A stretch of DNA of 60,704 nt from Actinomycetes bacterium (GTDB lineage: Bacteria; Actinomycetota; Acidimicrobiia; Acidimicrobiales; SZUA-35), in NCBI GenBank assembly GCA_024276425.1, contig JAJRXF010000052.1:1-60704 (forward strand). Direction: 5' to 3'. Position numbers and translations under genes: made by a program. The notes beneath the pieces are model-generated. The model saw only the letters and a program-made list of their open reading frames with translations, ran no database searches and was not told the DNA's origin. Below, piece by piece: positions 16,253 through 26,329 of this stretch (positions are counted from its first letter, which is position 1; the number at the start of each line of letters is the position of its first letter).

Positions 16253-18106
16253 TTACTGGATCTGGGAGATGTCGCGGACTGCACCTCGGTCGGCACTCGT
16301 GGTCATGGCGGCATAAGCCTGCAGCGCCTTGGAGACCAGCCGATCCCGACCCGTCGGCTTCCAGGCATCCGCCCCCCTCGCCTCTTCTGCGGCCCGACGA
16401 GAAGCCAACTCTTCCTCGCTAACCGCCAAGTTGATAGAGCGTTGGGGAATATCAATCTCGATAATGTCGCCTTCCCGAACCAGACCGATCGCTCCTCCGG
16501 CCGCGGCCTCCGGTGAGGCATGCCCAATCGAAAGGCCAGCGGTACCGCCGGAGAAACGACCATCTGTGAACAAGGCGCACTCTTTGCCAAGGCCACGGCT
16601 TTTGATGTAGGTGGTTGGATAGAGCATTTCCTGCATCCCCGGCCCACCCTTTGGCCCCTCATAGCGAACAACCACCACGTCACCGGCGTTGACTCGAGAC
16701 TCATCCAGCACTCCGGCCATAGCCGCCTCCTGACTCTCAAACACGCGAGCGGGGCCAGCAAAGGTGTAGATGGACTCATCCACACCTGCCGTCTTGACAA
16801 TGCAACCATCGATGGCCAGGTTCCCATAGAGGATGGCCAGGCCACCTTCCGCTGAGTAGGCGTGATCAACCGAACGGATGCAACCGCCGACCCGGTCATC
16901 ATCGAGGGATTCCCAGCGGGTGCTCTGGCTGAACGCGGTTTGGGTCGGGATTCCAGCGGGGCCAGCCCGGAAGAACTCCTTAGCCTCTGCCGTGCACGTC
17001 TCGGTCACAATGTCCCATTGGGCTATTGCTACGGCCAGCGACTCCGAATGTACGGTTGGCATGGAGGTGTCGATCAAGCCCGCCCGATCAAGCTCACCCA
17101 TGATGGCAATAATGCCGCCCGCTCGGTGTACATCTTCCACATGGTATTGCTCCACCGATGGCGCCACTTTGCAAATGTTGGGCAATCGCCGAGAAAGTGC
17201 GTCAATGTCGGCCATGGAGAAGTCCAGTTCGGCCTCTTGAGCCGCAGCCAGCAGGTGAAGCACCGTGTTGGTGCTTCCTCCCATGGCAATGTCTAACGAC
17301 ATGGCATTCTCAAAGGCTTGCTTGGAACCAATGTTGCGAGGCAGGACCGAGTCGTCATCCTTGTCGTAGTAGCGCTGGCACAGATCGACAATCGTTCTGC
17401 CCGCTTGTAGGAACAACTGCTCTCGATCGGAATGGGTCGCTACCAGTGTTCCATTGCCAGGCAACGAGAGCCCAAGTGCTTCGGTCAAACAGTTCATGGA
17501 GTTGGCGGTGAACATGCCAGAACATGACCCACAGGTCGGGCAAGCAGATCGCTCGATTGACGCGACGTCATCGTCGCTGACCTCGCGGTCACCGGCCGAC
17601 ATCATGGCCGAGATCAGATCGACCTTGACGTCCTTGCCAGCCAAGCGAGTCTTGCCCGCCTCCATTGGGCCGCCGCTGACGAAAACCACGGGGATGTTGA
17701 GCCGGAATGCGGCCATAAGCATGCCGGGAGTGATCTTGTCACAGTTGGATATGCACACCAGGGCATCGGCGCAGTGGGCATTGACCATGTACTCTACTGA
17801 ATCGGCAATGAGGTCACGGCTGGGCAAGCTGTACAGCATGCCTCCGTGACCCATGGCGATGCCGTCGTCGATTGCAATGGTGTTGAACTCCTTGGCTACC
17901 CCCCCGGCGGCCTCGATCTCTCGAGCCACCAACTGACCCATGTCTTTGAGGTGTACATGGCCAGGTACAAACTGAGTGAAGGAGTTGGCGACGGCAACGA
18001 TCGGCTTGTCAAAGTCGTCATCGGTCATCCCGGTCGCTCGCCACAAGGACCGAGCCCCAGCCATGTTGCGGCCATGCGTGGTGGTGTGAGATCGAAGTTC
18101 AGCCAT
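16253..18106 (-). CDS. ilvD: Dihydroxy-acid dehydratase
   Basis: 617 residues from the [14 protein letters not shown] start, the family's usual length and N-terminus. Iron-sulfur and active-site blocks are intact: [28 protein letters not shown] and [15 protein letters not shown]. The enzyme converts dihydroxy-isovalerate and dihydroxy-methylvalerate to the 2-keto acids of valine and isoleucine synthesis. The frame extends 72 codons further upstream, but that part is antisense to the divergent membrane gene and is rejected. It is monocistronic here, without other ilv genes, and is followed by the bidirectional hairpin. Confidence 0.95.
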   Translation of the reverse strand: MAELRSHTTTHGRNMAGARSLWRATGMTDDDFDKPIVAVANSFTQFVPGHVHLKDMGQLVAREIEAAGGVAKEFNTIAIDDGIAMGHGGMLYSLPSRDLIADSVEYMVNAHCADALVCISNCDKITPGMLMAAFRLNIPVVFVSGGPMEAGKTRLAGKDVKVDLISAMMSAGDREVSDDDVASIERSACPTCGSCSGMFTANSMNCLTEALGLSLPGNGTLVATHSDREQLFLQAGRTIVDLCQRYYDKDDDSVLPRNIGSKQAFENAMSLDIAMGGSTNTVLHLLAAAQEAELDFSMADIDALSRRLPNICKVAPSVEQYHVEDVHRAGGIIAIMGELDRAGLIDTSMPTVHSESLAVAIAQWDIVTETCTAEAKEFFRAGPAGIPTQTAFSQSTRWESLDDDRVGGCIRSVDHAYSAEGGLAILYGNLAIDGCIVKTAGVDESIYTFAGPARVFESQEAAMAGVLDESRVNAGDVVVVRYEGPKGGPGMQEMLYPTTYIKSRGLGKECALFTDGRFSGGTAGLSIGHASPEAAAGGAIGLVREGDIIEIDIPQRSINLAVSEEELASRRAAEEARGADAWKPTGRDRLVSKALQAYAAMTTSADRGAVRDISQIQ

Positions 18107-18195
18107 GCCCACAGGGTAGGGGAACTCTGGCTTGGGCCCCCGATCTGATTGCACGCATCCCGTTCTTACCAGGTCAGACCCTCTAGGTTCGAGGC

Positions 18196-18792
18196 ATGAC
18201 CGAGCAGAACCAAACGCGGCTCCTGTGGGCATTTCGAGCGGCACTCGTTCTCGCCCTAGCTTTAACCGTGGCCTTTCCAAACTGGGAACAATTCGCGGGA
18301 AAGGGCATGGCCTTCCGGGCACCCTTCTACGCCCTTCCGATGGGGGTTGTCCCCCTCGTTTGGCGCCTACGCGGGAGCCACGGCACCTACCCTTGGCTCG
18401 TAGACATCCTGGTGTTCACTCCCTTCTTGGTCGACACCCTGGGCAATGTTTTCAATTTCTACAACACTTTTGACCGAACCGATGATGTCTTGCACTTCCT
18501 CAACTGGGTACTTCTCATGGGGGGGATCACCGTTGGATTTGGCAGGACTCAACTTGGCAAGCTAAATGCTTGGGCGCTGGGATGGGGATTTGGTGGGCTG
18601 GCCATCATTTGGTGGGAGGTGGCCGAATTCATTGTGCAAAAGATGGGCACTTCCGGTCTGGCCCTGACCTACGAGGACACCATCGGTGATCTCTTCCTCT
18701 CCAGCACTGGGGGTGCTATTGGTGCCCTTCTTGCCGTAACGTTCGCATGGGAGTCGCCATCGGTCCAGCCATCCACATCAACCGAGACATGA
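18196..18792 (+). CDS. Multi-pass membrane protein, possibly DUF2238/YjdF-like
   Basis: A 198-residue protein with about five or six hydrophobic segments (near 10-27, 45-58, 68-82, 101-117, 125-145 and 160-180). The block [20 protein letters not shown], followed later by [20 protein letters not shown], recalls YjdF/DUF2238 membrane proteins, where Asp/His positions in similar places are conserved. I am not certain of the family. It is divergent from ilvD across an 89-base gap and precedes the DUF885 gene on the same strand. The function is unknown. Confidence 0.75.
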   Translation: MTEQNQTRLLWAFRAALVLALALTVAFPNWEQFAGKGMAFRAPFYALPMGVVPLVWRLRGSHGTYPWLVDILVFTPFLVDTLGNVFNFYNTFDRTDDVLHFLNWVLLMGGITVGFGRTQLGKLNAWALGWGFGGLAIIWWEVAEFIVQKMGTSGLALTYEDTIGDLFLSSTGGAIGALLAVTFAWESPSVQPSTSTET

Positions 18793-18818
18793 TCCACAAC
18801 CTATGCGCCAACTCCACG

Positions 18819-18852
18819 AACCCAGAAACTTCACTAACCCAGAAACTCCACC
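18819..18852 (+). repeat. Two 17-bp tandem repeats just upstream of the DUF885 start
   Basis: AACCCAGAAACTTCACT is followed directly by AACCCAGAAACTCCACC, 15 of 17 bases identical, ending one base before the ATG at 18854. The unit is not a multiple of three, which favours this stretch being leader rather than coding. Confidence 0.8.
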
Positions 18853-18853
18853 C

Positions 18854-20512
18854 ATGACCGACATTTTCGTCCTGTCAGACCGCCTCACCGACGAGTTGGC
18901 AGCCCTCGATCCGATTCTGGCCACCGAGGCCGGGGTTGAAGGGTACAACGACCGCTGGCCAGACCTGTCCCCTGAGGGGGTCCAGATGCGGCAAAGGTTC
19001 TGGGCCGACGCTCTAACCCAAGCAAAGGCATGCCAGAGCAATGACCGTCGGTCCCATGTGGCCAAAGAGGTTCTCATTGGCGAATGCAAACGGAACCTGG
19101 CCGATTACGAGGCGGGGCGATACCGCTTCGATCTCAATAGTATTGCCTCACCCTGGCAAGCCTTTCGGGACGTCTTTGACCTGGTGCCCACCGACAGCGC
19201 TTCGGCCTGGGAGGACATTGTGAGCCGGCTGACCTCAATAGGCGAGGGACTAAGGGGCTACCGCGAAAGCTTGCAAGTTGGGCTTGATGCCGGCGAGCCT
19301 GTCGCCCGGCGCCAAGTTGAAGCTGCCATTGAGCAGGGACGAGTTGTCGCTGGTGATCAGTCCTCTCTGAATGAAATCCTTGTCCGCTTCGACGAGACCC
19401 ATGTTGGGCCCGGCAATAGCCAACTCAGAAGTGAGATCGACCAGGCCGTCCAGTCAGCAAAGAACCAGTTTGCCAAGATGACATCGTGGCTCACCGACAC
19501 CTACCTTCCACGGGCCCGTCAAACAGACGTTGTGGGTCGCCAAAACTATGTTGCGGCGGCCGAAAGTTTCTTGGGAGACGCCCTAGACCCCGACGACGCC
19601 TACCAATGGGGTTGGCAGGAAATCGCCCGCCTTCAGGCAAGGCTGGACGCGCTCTGTGCCGAGATCGATCCATCGCTGGACACCACCTCTGTCATCGAGC
19701 TTCTCAAGTCCGATCCGGATCGAGCGGCCACCGACATTGATGCTTATGTCGAGTTTATGCAGGCTCGACAAGTGGCCGCTCTTGAGGCCCTCAACAATAC
19801 CCACTTCGACGTTGATGAACGATATGCGACCGTCGAAGTCAAGGTGGCGAGCCCCGGAGGCTCACTAGCTCCCTACTACGTCCCACCATCGGAAGATTTT
19901 TCCCGGCCTGGTTGCGTCTGGTATCCGATCTCCCACAACAAAACCTTCCCCTTGTTTGCCGACGTCACCACCAACTATCACGAGGGTTTTCCCGGCCACC
20001 ACCTTCAGTGTGGGTGGCAGGTAGCCATGGGTGACGAACTCTCCCGATTCCACAAGCAGATGATTTGGTACCCCGGATCGGGCGAAGGGTGGGCTCTTTA
20101 TGCCGAACACCTCATGGATGAACTCGGCTTTTTAGAAAAACCTGAATACCAAGTGGGGCTCTTGCTATCCCAACTCCTACGCGCTTGTCGCATCGTGATC
20201 GACATTGGTTCCCACTGCGAGATAGACATCCCCAGCGACACCAATTTCCACCCCGGCCAGGCATGGACATACGAACTGGGGACCGAAATGCTGCGGGAAA
20301 TCGCCTTCCAACCAGCGGATATGGCCGACTCGGAAGTTACCCGCTATTTGGGGTGGCCCGGTCAGGCAATCAGCTACAAGCTCGGAGAGAAGGCCATTTT
20401 GGACCTTCGAGCCGAGCGGTCAAAGGCCAAGGATTTCAACCTCAAAGCCTTCCACTCCAGTCTTTTGTCCGTCGGATCCATACGCCTTGACCTCCTACGT
20501 GAGTTGGTTTAG
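18854..20512 (+). CDS. DUF885 family protein, putative metallopeptidase-like
   Basis: A 552-residue cytoplasmic protein. The family signature YHEGFPGHHLQ lies at about 375-385. It is preceded by PSEDFSRPGCVWYPISHNKT and followed by YPGSGEGWALYAEHLMDELG, the standard DUF885 blocks. HExxxxHH with a downstream Glu resembles zinc peptidase sites, so hydrolase activity is likely, but no substrate is established. The ATG at 18854 is preferred over 18803 because homologous-looking sequence starts there and the intervening bases are a 17-base repeat. No signal peptide is seen. A strong terminator-like hairpin follows. Confidence 0.85.
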   Translation: MTDIFVLSDRLTDELAALDPILATEAGVEGYNDRWPDLSPEGVQMRQRFWADALTQAKACQSNDRRSHVAKEVLIGECKRNLADYEAGRYRFDLNSIASPWQAFRDVFDLVPTDSASAWEDIVSRLTSIGEGLRGYRESLQVGLDAGEPVARRQVEAAIEQGRVVAGDQSSLNEILVRFDETHVGPGNSQLRSEIDQAVQSAKNQFAKMTSWLTDTYLPRARQTDVVGRQNYVAAAESFLGDALDPDDAYQWGWQEIARLQARLDALCAEIDPSLDTTSVIELLKSDPDRAATDIDAYVEFMQARQVAALEALNNTHFDVDERYATVEVKVASPGGSLAPYYVPPSEDFSRPGCVWYPISHNKTFPLFADVTTNYHEGFPGHHLQCGWQVAMGDELSRFHKQMIWYPGSGEGWALYAEHLMDELGFLEKPEYQVGLLLSQLLRACRIVIDIGSHCEIDIPSDTNFHPGQAWTYELGTEMLREIAFQPADMADSEVTRYLGWPGQAISYKLGEKAILDLRAERSKAKDFNLKAFHSSLLSVGSIRLDLLRELV

Positions 20513-20538
20513 CGGAAACCCGCTAGACTCCCAGACTG

Positions 20539-20583
20539 AACCCGGCCAGATTGCAATGCCGCCGCCTGCTCTCTGGTCGGGTT
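20539..20583 (+). terminator. Factor-independent terminator-like hairpin after the DUF885 gene
   Basis: AACCCGGCCAGA (20539-20550) pairs with TCTGGTCGGGTT (20572-20583), twelve pairs with one G-U, around a 21-base loop. TCTCTCTG follows immediately. It lies 27 bases after the stop and before the nitroreductase start. Confidence 0.7.
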
Positions 20584-20662
20584 TCTCTCTGCCCCGGTTT
20601 AGCCTGCCCCGGTTTTAGATTTGAGCCATCTGGTTTCTGTTTGGGCGGGCGAATCGGGCACC

Positions 20663-21325
20663 ATGGCTCCCATGGATGTCACCAGCGCAGTCAAGGCACG
20701 CAAGTCGGTCCGGGGGTTTCTTCCCGACCCAGTGAGCAACGAAACCATTCGAACGCTCCTAACCACGGCTTCCCGAGCACCGTCGGGCGGAAATCTTCAG
20801 CCTTGGCGGATCTATGTCATCAACAATGAAGCCATGACCAGATTCAAGCAGACAATCGCTGAAGGCGAGATGGAAGATCCCGCCTATGAGATCTACCCGA
20901 AGAAGCTCAGCGAGCCTTACCGGACCTCTCGATTCGAGCTCGGAATGGCGCTCTATGACGCCGTCGGTATCGCCAGAGACGACAAGGACGGCCGATTCGC
21001 CCAGATGCTCAAGAACTTTGACTTCTTCGGCGCCCCTGCTGCCATCTTCTGCTTTCTAGACCGCCAGATGGGACCACCTCAGTGGGCCGATCTCGGCATG
21101 TTTGTTCAAACCTTCATGCTGCTTGCCACCGAAGCTGGCTTAGACACCTGCCCCCAAGAAGCTTGGGTCAACTGGGAACGAACAATCACAGACTTTGTTG
21201 GAGCGCCTTCCGAGCTCCAACTATTTTGTGGGGTCGCTATTGGCAAGATTGATGAGGACAACCCAGCAAACACTGTCGTTAGCCAACGGGTAGCCGTTGA
21301 GAAGTTCGCAACCTTTGTGTCATGA
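20663..21325 (+). CDS. Nitroreductase family protein
   Basis: 220 residues from MAPMDVTSAVKARKSVRGF. The FMN-binding N-terminal block (KARKSVRGF, then TASRAPSGGNLQPWRIYVI) is canonical. ADLGMFVQTFMLLATEAGLDTCPQ and a C-terminal FCGVAIGKIDEDNPAN complete the fold. Members use NAD(P)H to reduce nitro compounds, quinones or flavins, and the substrate here is unknown. The stop overlaps the stop of the convergent thioesterase by six bases (TCATGA). Confidence 0.88.
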   Translation: MAPMDVTSAVKARKSVRGFLPDPVSNETIRTLLTTASRAPSGGNLQPWRIYVINNEAMTRFKQTIAEGEMEDPAYEIYPKKLSEPYRTSRFELGMALYDAVGIARDDKDGRFAQMLKNFDFFGAPAAIFCFLDRQMGPPQWADLGMFVQTFMLLATEAGLDTCPQEAWVNWERTITDFVGAPSELQLFCGVAIGKIDEDNPANTVVSQRVAVEKFATFVS

Positions 21326-21748
21326 ATTGGGGTGCCCCTGAACCTCTGGTCGAGGCACAAACATTGACTTGGCCTCGACCAGAGAACCGTCGCGGTCTCG
21401 AATCGAGGCCTCTACCCGAACGAGATAGCGGATTGCTCGACCAGGATTTGGTGGCTGGTAGCTGGCCTCCACCCGGTAAGGGCCCTGCATGAGAGCCACT
21501 GGTCGGATATAGCGAATCTCCAACTTTCCGGTAACGACCGGTCCACCGAGAGCCGAATGAGCCAAGCGTGCACTGACATGATCCAACAACGTCGCTGCTA
21601 ACCCGCCATGCAGCCACCCAGGGTTCCCCCGATGTTCAGCTTCGGGGTGAAAATCGGCCCACCCCAAACAACCATCGATCGTGACCCGAGGATGCAAAGC
21701 CATGAAGACTCGCTCGATGGCCTGGGGGCCAGTCTCTTGTTCAGCCAC
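21320..21748 (-). CDS. PaaI-type hotdog-fold thioesterase
   Basis: About 142 residues from a GTG at 21748. The central helix block GNPGWLHGGLAATLLDHVSARLAH is the PaaI/hotdog substrate site, and strands such as PVVTGKLEIRYIRPVALMQG and PYRVEASYQPPN follow. Such enzymes hydrolyse acyl-CoA thioesters. The start is uncertain: the frame reaches a TTG at 21808, but that overlaps the divergent MFS start, and an ATG lies at 21703. Confidence 0.8.
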   Translation of the reverse strand: MAEQETGPQAIERVFMALHPRVTIDGCLGWADFHPEAEHRGNPGWLHGGLAATLLDHVSARLAHSALGGPVVTGKLEIRYIRPVALMQGPYRVEASYQPPNPGRAIRYLVRVEASIRDRDGSLVEAKSMFVPRPEVQGHPNS

Positions 21749-21793
21749 AACGCCCGAGCCTATTGCCAGCGGACCTGCTAGACACCAGTGAAC

Positions 21794-22978
21794 ATGTCTC
21801 TCCTCCAAGGGTACCGACCACAGGTGCGGCGGGCTCTCCCAGCCTTGATTACTCAGCGATGGATCACCAATGTTGGTGTTCGGGTCATGTTCACCTTCCT
21901 TCCAAGTTTTGCTCGTGGCACTGGCCTCTCAATCGTGCAGATGGGGCAGCTTCTCTCGGTACGAGACATGACCGGGCTTGGTGCGCCCGTCCTGGGCCGG
22001 GTTGCAGATCGACGCGGTACTGGACCTGTCATGGCCATAACCGGAACCATGGCCGCTGTGGGGCTTCTGCTCAGCGTTTTCTCCACTGCTGGCCTCATAG
22101 TCGGCTTTGTCATGATGGGGATTGGCAAGGTGGGCTTTGATGTTGCCCTCAACGCCTGGATAGCAGACGAAGTCTCCTATGAGCGGCGGGCACGCGCCTT
22201 TGGTCTTATGGAGTTAACCTGGGCTGCCGCCGCACTTATTGGGCTGCCCCTGAGTGGACTGATCATCGATCGCTTCGATTGGCGAGCTGTCCTCATCAGC
22301 CTTGGGATCTTCAGCCTTTTGGTGAACATTCGTGTCCATCAGGTGGTCGACCGTCCCACGACCCCCTCCACCCGTCCTAGGTATCCACTGACCTTGTCAC
22401 CACGGGTAGTCGTGACATTACTCAGCCTGGGCTTGCTCACTTTGGCTTCACAACTGCTGTTTGTAAGCCACGGCCTCTGGCTAGATGAGTCCCACGGCCT
22501 CAACCCGGCCAGTATTGGGTCGGTGGTGATTGTCTTCGGCCTTATCGAGGCTGTTGGCACACTCACCACCTCCGCCGTCACCGACAACCTAGGAAAACGA
22601 AACTCGGTGCTCGCCGGTTCAATCCTCCTGTTCGCTGGCACGACGACCTTGGCCCTCTGGTCCGAACTGCCACTGGTTGCGGGATTGATACTTCTTGGGG
22701 CAGCATTCCTCGGCTTTGAGTTCGCCTTTGTCTCATCCCTTCCACTGATCGCCGAACTGGTACCCGAAGCCCGGGCCCAAGTCATCGGATTGTCGCTCGG
22801 CTTCGGAACTGTGGTTCGCGCAATCGGCAGCACAGTTGGAACACTGTTATACACCCAAGCGGGTTTCACCGGAGTCATGACCTTGGCCGCAAGTACCACT
22901 GCGGTTGGCTTTGTCCTCGTTGTCTTTGTTGTTCGTGAACCGGTGACCACTCCTCGGGCCCCCGAGGTGCTCAAATAA
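21794..22978 (+). CDS. Major facilitator superfamily transporter
   Basis: 394 residues with about twelve hydrophobic segments in two halves. The A-motif-like loop GRVADRRGTGPVMA lies between helices 2 and 3, and a weaker counterpart, AVTDNLGKRNSVL, lies in the second half. Overall order fits the DHA1-like drug-exporter branch, but the substrate cannot be assigned. The ATG is preferred over a GTG two codons upstream. The M1 peptidase gene starts five bases after the stop, so the two are probably co-transcribed. Confidence 0.85.
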   Translation: MSLLQGYRPQVRRALPALITQRWITNVGVRVMFTFLPSFARGTGLSIVQMGQLLSVRDMTGLGAPVLGRVADRRGTGPVMAITGTMAAVGLLLSVFSTAGLIVGFVMMGIGKVGFDVALNAWIADEVSYERRARAFGLMELTWAAAALIGLPLSGLIIDRFDWRAVLISLGIFSLLVNIRVHQVVDRPTTPSTRPRYPLTLSPRVVVTLLSLGLLTLASQLLFVSHGLWLDESHGLNPASIGSVVIVFGLIEAVGTLTTSAVTDNLGKRNSVLAGSILLFAGTTTLALWSELPLVAGLILLGAAFLGFEFAFVSSLPLIAELVPEARAQVIGLSLGFGTVVRAIGSTVGTLLYTQAGFTGVMTLAASTTAVGFVLVVFVVREPVTTPRAPEVLK

Positions 22979-22983
22979 CCAAG

Positions 22984-24564
22984 GTGAGAATCTGCGTCCG
23001 CTCCAACTTCTGCACCCCACAACCACCCCCCAGCCGGGTTCGTCTAGTTGGCGGTATTCTCGCCTCGGTCGTGGGTCTGATGCTTCTCGCTGCCGCCTGT
23101 AGTTCAAGAAACTCCTCCGCTCCCACTACCACCTCATCGCTTGAGATCTCCGAGAGCGAGACTGTCCCACCAGAAACCGGGGCAGTTGGATCCGAACTGG
23201 CCGAAGAAGCTGGAGCCGAAACCCAGACCAGCCTCGACGCACTGCCAGGCTCCACATTGGCTAGCTTTGGTGACCCGCTCTTCGATGGACTCGGGAACGG
23301 GGGCTACGACGTCCAGCATTACGGCCTTCGAATCGACACCACGTCCAACCAAGATGCCGCGGTGGGCGCCATTGACGGCGAAGCCACCATCACCCTTGTC
23401 CCAACCCAAGATCTCACCGTCTTCAATCTCGACCTGGAGTTCCTAACCGTGGAAAGGATCCAGGTCGATGGCCGAGACGCCGTCTTCGAACACCGCGGGC
23501 GCGAACTCGCCATTACTCCAGCCTTTCCCTTAGTCAAGGGAGAGGAGGCGACGGTTGAAGTGCTCTATAGCGGAGTTCCGGTGCCGCTCGAAGACGAGGC
23601 CGACATCTTCGAACTCGGTTGGCAAGTCGAGGATTGGGGGAGCTATGTGGTCAGCGAACCTCGCGGAGCCGCCAACTGGTTCCCCAACAATGACCATCCG
23701 GGAGACAAAGCCACCTTCGAGATTTCCATCACCGTTGAACAAGGCTTGCTTGGAGTGGCCTCCGGAACCTTGATCGGCCAACGCTCAGGCGATGGAACGG
23801 AGACCTTCATCTACTCCATGCCCTACCCCATGGCCACCTACCTCGCCAGCGTGGTCACCGGAGACTTCGTCATCGATGAGAGCATCAGCCCCGAAGGCGT
23901 GATCATTCGCAATGTGCTCTACGCCGAGGATGCCGACGAGCTTCGACCAATTCTTGAACGAACCTCGTTTCCAATGCTCGAACTTTACAGCGGCATCTTT
24001 GGCCCATACCCCTTCGACAACTATGGCATTGTTGCGGTACCTGAGTCCCTGGGCTTCGCCCTGGAAAATCAGACTCTCAGCGTGTTTGGGGTCGACACGG
24101 TCACCTATGACTCCATCTTTACCGAGCAAATTCTGGCTCACGAGCTCGCCCATCAATGGTTCGGTGATGCGGTGTCGGTTGCGGAGTGGGACGATATTTG
24201 GCTGAACGAAGGCTTCGCCACCTGGGCTGATGCCTATTGGATGGAGAACAACGGCCAAGACTTTTTCGCTATTTTGGACCAATACAACCAATCGTCTCGC
24301 CTCGGGCCCCTCAAGGGACTCGATGCTGCCCGCTTGTTTGACCAGAACGTATACGTACGGGGTGGATTGACGTTGGAGGCCCTGCGGCGAAGCGAGGGAG
24401 ACGAAGCATTCTTCGCCTTTCTTCGAGACTGGTACTCCTCAAATACGGGTGGTACTGCGTCGACCGCTGACTTTCTGGACTCCGTCAACCAGCGATTCGG
24501 TGAAGACGCCCAGCAGCTGATGATCGCGTGGATCTTCGACGAGATCTCGCCCAAACTGCCATGA
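22984..24564 (+). CDS. M1 family zinc metallopeptidase, lipoprotein
   Basis: 526 residues from a GTG start. A hydrophobic stretch, GGILASVVGLMLLAAACSS, ends in a lipobox Cys, indicating export and lipid anchoring. The gluzincin site HELAHQW (386-392) is followed after 18 residues by Glu409 in WLNEGFATWAD, the exact HExxH-x18-E spacing. The upstream exopeptidase motif appears as PESLGFALENQT rather than the canonical GAMEN, so aminopeptidase specificity may be altered. The N-terminal beta domain contains YDVQHYGLRID, typical of M1. The C-terminal helical domain is short, as in compact bacterial members. Confidence 0.88.
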   Translation: MRICVRSNFCTPQPPPSRVRLVGGILASVVGLMLLAAACSSRNSSAPTTTSSLEISESETVPPETGAVGSELAEEAGAETQTSLDALPGSTLASFGDPLFDGLGNGGYDVQHYGLRIDTTSNQDAAVGAIDGEATITLVPTQDLTVFNLDLEFLTVERIQVDGRDAVFEHRGRELAITPAFPLVKGEEATVEVLYSGVPVPLEDEADIFELGWQVEDWGSYVVSEPRGAANWFPNNDHPGDKATFEISITVEQGLLGVASGTLIGQRSGDGTETFIYSMPYPMATYLASVVTGDFVIDESISPEGVIIRNVLYAEDADELRPILERTSFPMLELYSGIFGPYPFDNYGIVAVPESLGFALENQTLSVFGVDTVTYDSIFTEQILAHELAHQWFGDAVSVAEWDDIWLNEGFATWADAYWMENNGQDFFAILDQYNQSSRLGPLKGLDAARLFDQNVYVRGGLTLEALRRSEGDEAFFAFLRDWYSSNTGGTASTADFLDSVNQRFGEDAQQLMIAWIFDEISPKLP

Positions 24565-24573
24565 ATGCGAAGG

Positions 24574-25521
24574 TCAGCTTGTACCCGGGCTGGGAGGAAA
24601 CGGTGGATTCGGGTTGTCCCCTCCAATCACGATCTTGCGCATCTCGCCCGTGCGGAGGACCTCGGGAATCTTCAATTGCCGCTTTTGGCGATCGAGGCCG
24701 AGGCGTAACCCGAGTTCGGTGTTGACCGCAGCACCGATCAAAAGGCCCTGCGCAGAAAGCCAAACCCAAGTCAAGGCCAAGAGGCTCGCTCCAATTGTTG
24801 TGAGAACCTGGTTCGACTCGCTTGAGTATCGGACGTAGAACTGAACGATGTTGGTGAGAATCCACCAGAACCCGGCAGCGAAAATTGCTCCGGGCAAATC
24901 CCACCGCCATTTCGTATGGATGGAGGAACCAAAGTGAAAGATCAAAGAGGCCCACGCTACCAGGATCAACATGGCAAGGAAGGTACGGAGAATCTGCTCA
25001 ACCGGCCCGTCCTGCACCCGTGACCAAACATATGTTTCCAGCAGGATGATCGGTACCGAAATCAACATACTTCCAAGCCCGAGCACGAGCGCTACCAGCC
25101 GATTCAAGTACCAAACTCGTCCATCCTGCACCTCATAGACATCATCCAGAGCGCGAATGAGGCCCGAAAACCCACGGCTAATCGACCAGAAGGCGAGGGC
25201 CAAGGAGAAGGTAAGTAGCCCACCATTTCGCTGTTCAAAAAGCGAGACAACCGTATCGGATATCACGGTCGTCTCGCTGCTAAAGACTCCTTGGACAAAT
25301 CGAACGATGCCATCTTCGATCAGTTGACTCTGGTCCACACCGACAAGCCCCCGAAGCGAGCCAAGTCCAGAGACCATGGCCAAGATCGCAGCAGGAAGGG
25401 TTACGAGAATCCAGAAGGTGACGCCGGCCGCGAGATCGCCAATGCCACCAAAATACCAACGTTTAGCCACCGCGAACACAAAGCTCCAGCTGGTACGAAG
25501 CCATTGGATCGGGCCGGACAT
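24574..25521 (-). CDS. YihY/BrkB family membrane protein
   Basis: 315 residues with six main hydrophobic segments. Family blocks are readable: AAGVTFWILVTLPAAILAMV, FWSISRGFSGLIRALDDVYE, and GASLLALTWVWLSAQGLLIG followed by GAAVNTEL. A Pro/Asn-rich cytoplasmic tail ends the protein. YihY proteins were once called ribonuclease BN; that activity is not supported for the membrane family, and the function is unsettled. It ends nine bases from the convergent M1 peptidase stop. Confidence 0.88.
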   Translation of the reverse strand: MSGPIQWLRTSWSFVFAVAKRWYFGGIGDLAAGVTFWILVTLPAAILAMVSGLGSLRGLVGVDQSQLIEDGIVRFVQGVFSSETTVISDTVVSLFEQRNGGLLTFSLALAFWSISRGFSGLIRALDDVYEVQDGRVWYLNRLVALVLGLGSMLISVPIILLETYVWSRVQDGPVEQILRTFLAMLILVAWASLIFHFGSSIHTKWRWDLPGAIFAAGFWWILTNIVQFYVRYSSESNQVLTTIGASLLALTWVWLSAQGLLIGAAVNTELGLRLGLDRQKRQLKIPEVLRTGEMRKIVIGGDNPNPPFPPSPGTS

Positions 25522-25622
25522 CCGGGTAATGGTAGGGAATCAGAGGCCGCGAGACACCAAAAGTCCCCAAGAGCGGATCCGGCTTGTCCATCGGTGTCGG
25601 AGTCCACCGCTACAGTGCCCGA

Positions 25623-26318
25623 ATGTCTGAGCAGTCCTCACCCTTCACCTCAGCCCGTGCTGGGCAGGCATTCCTCGTCTCCCCGCCGGGCGGAGCGGAA
25701 GGCCCAGGTGTTCTAGTTCTTCACTCCTGGTGGGGCCTCAATGACTGGACTCGTCAGTTTTGTCGGGATGTGGCAAAGGAGGGGTACACCGTGCTTGCCC
25801 CAGATTTGCTGGCCGGAAAACGCCCAATGACCGAGGCTGAAGGCGAAGTCGTTTTGGCCGAAACAGACGCCAACGTCCTTTCAGGCCTCGTCATGTCTTC
25901 GGCTCACACGCTGCGGGCGGCCTCGGCTAACGCCAATAAGCCGATCGCCGCCATCGGGTTTTCGATGGGCGCGTCGATGGCTTTGTGGCTCGCGACAAAG
26001 CTGCCCGACGTTGTTGGCGCCGTCATCACCTTCTACGGCTCTCAATCGATCGATTTCGATCATGCCAACGCATTCTTCCAAGGCCACTACGCGAGCGATG
26101 ATCATCTGGTCAGCGAGGAAGACCGCGTGACGACTGAGGCCTTTATTCGGCTGGGAGAAAACCCCACAGACTTTCACCTCTACGAAGGAGCCAAGCACTG
26201 GTTCTTTGAGTCTGGTGACCAGCACAATCCCCAAGCCGCCGAATTGGCCTGGCAGCGATGCCGAGAGTTTCTAGCCAAAACCATTGGTCCGAGAGCGACG
26301 ACTACCCCACGAAGCTAA
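25623..26318 (+). CDS. Dienelactone hydrolase family protein
   Basis: 231 residues from MSEQSSPF. HSWWGLNDWTRQFCRDVAKE and VLAPDLLAGKRP are the family's N-terminal blocks. The nucleophile elbow is GFSMG (Ser114), with Ser rather than the Cys of classical dienelactone hydrolase. YEGAKHWFFE supplies the catalytic His region. A Ser nucleophile points to a general esterase or hydrolase, so a role in chlorocatechol breakdown should not be assumed. It ends 11 bases from the convergent helicase gene. Confidence 0.83.
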   Translation: MSEQSSPFTSARAGQAFLVSPPGGAEGPGVLVLHSWWGLNDWTRQFCRDVAKEGYTVLAPDLLAGKRPMTEAEGEVVLAETDANVLSGLVMSSAHTLRAASANANKPIAAIGFSMGASMALWLATKLPDVVGAVITFYGSQSIDFDHANAFFQGHYASDDHLVSEEDRVTTEAFIRLGENPTDFHLYEGAKHWFFESGDQHNPQAAELAWQRCREFLAKTIGPRATTTPRS

Positions 26319-26329
26319 AGGCGATCCGG

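Noticed and set aside
18107-18322. Extension of the ilvD frame to 689 residues
   Set aside because: It is antisense to the divergent membrane gene, and the normal DHAD N-terminus begins at 18106.
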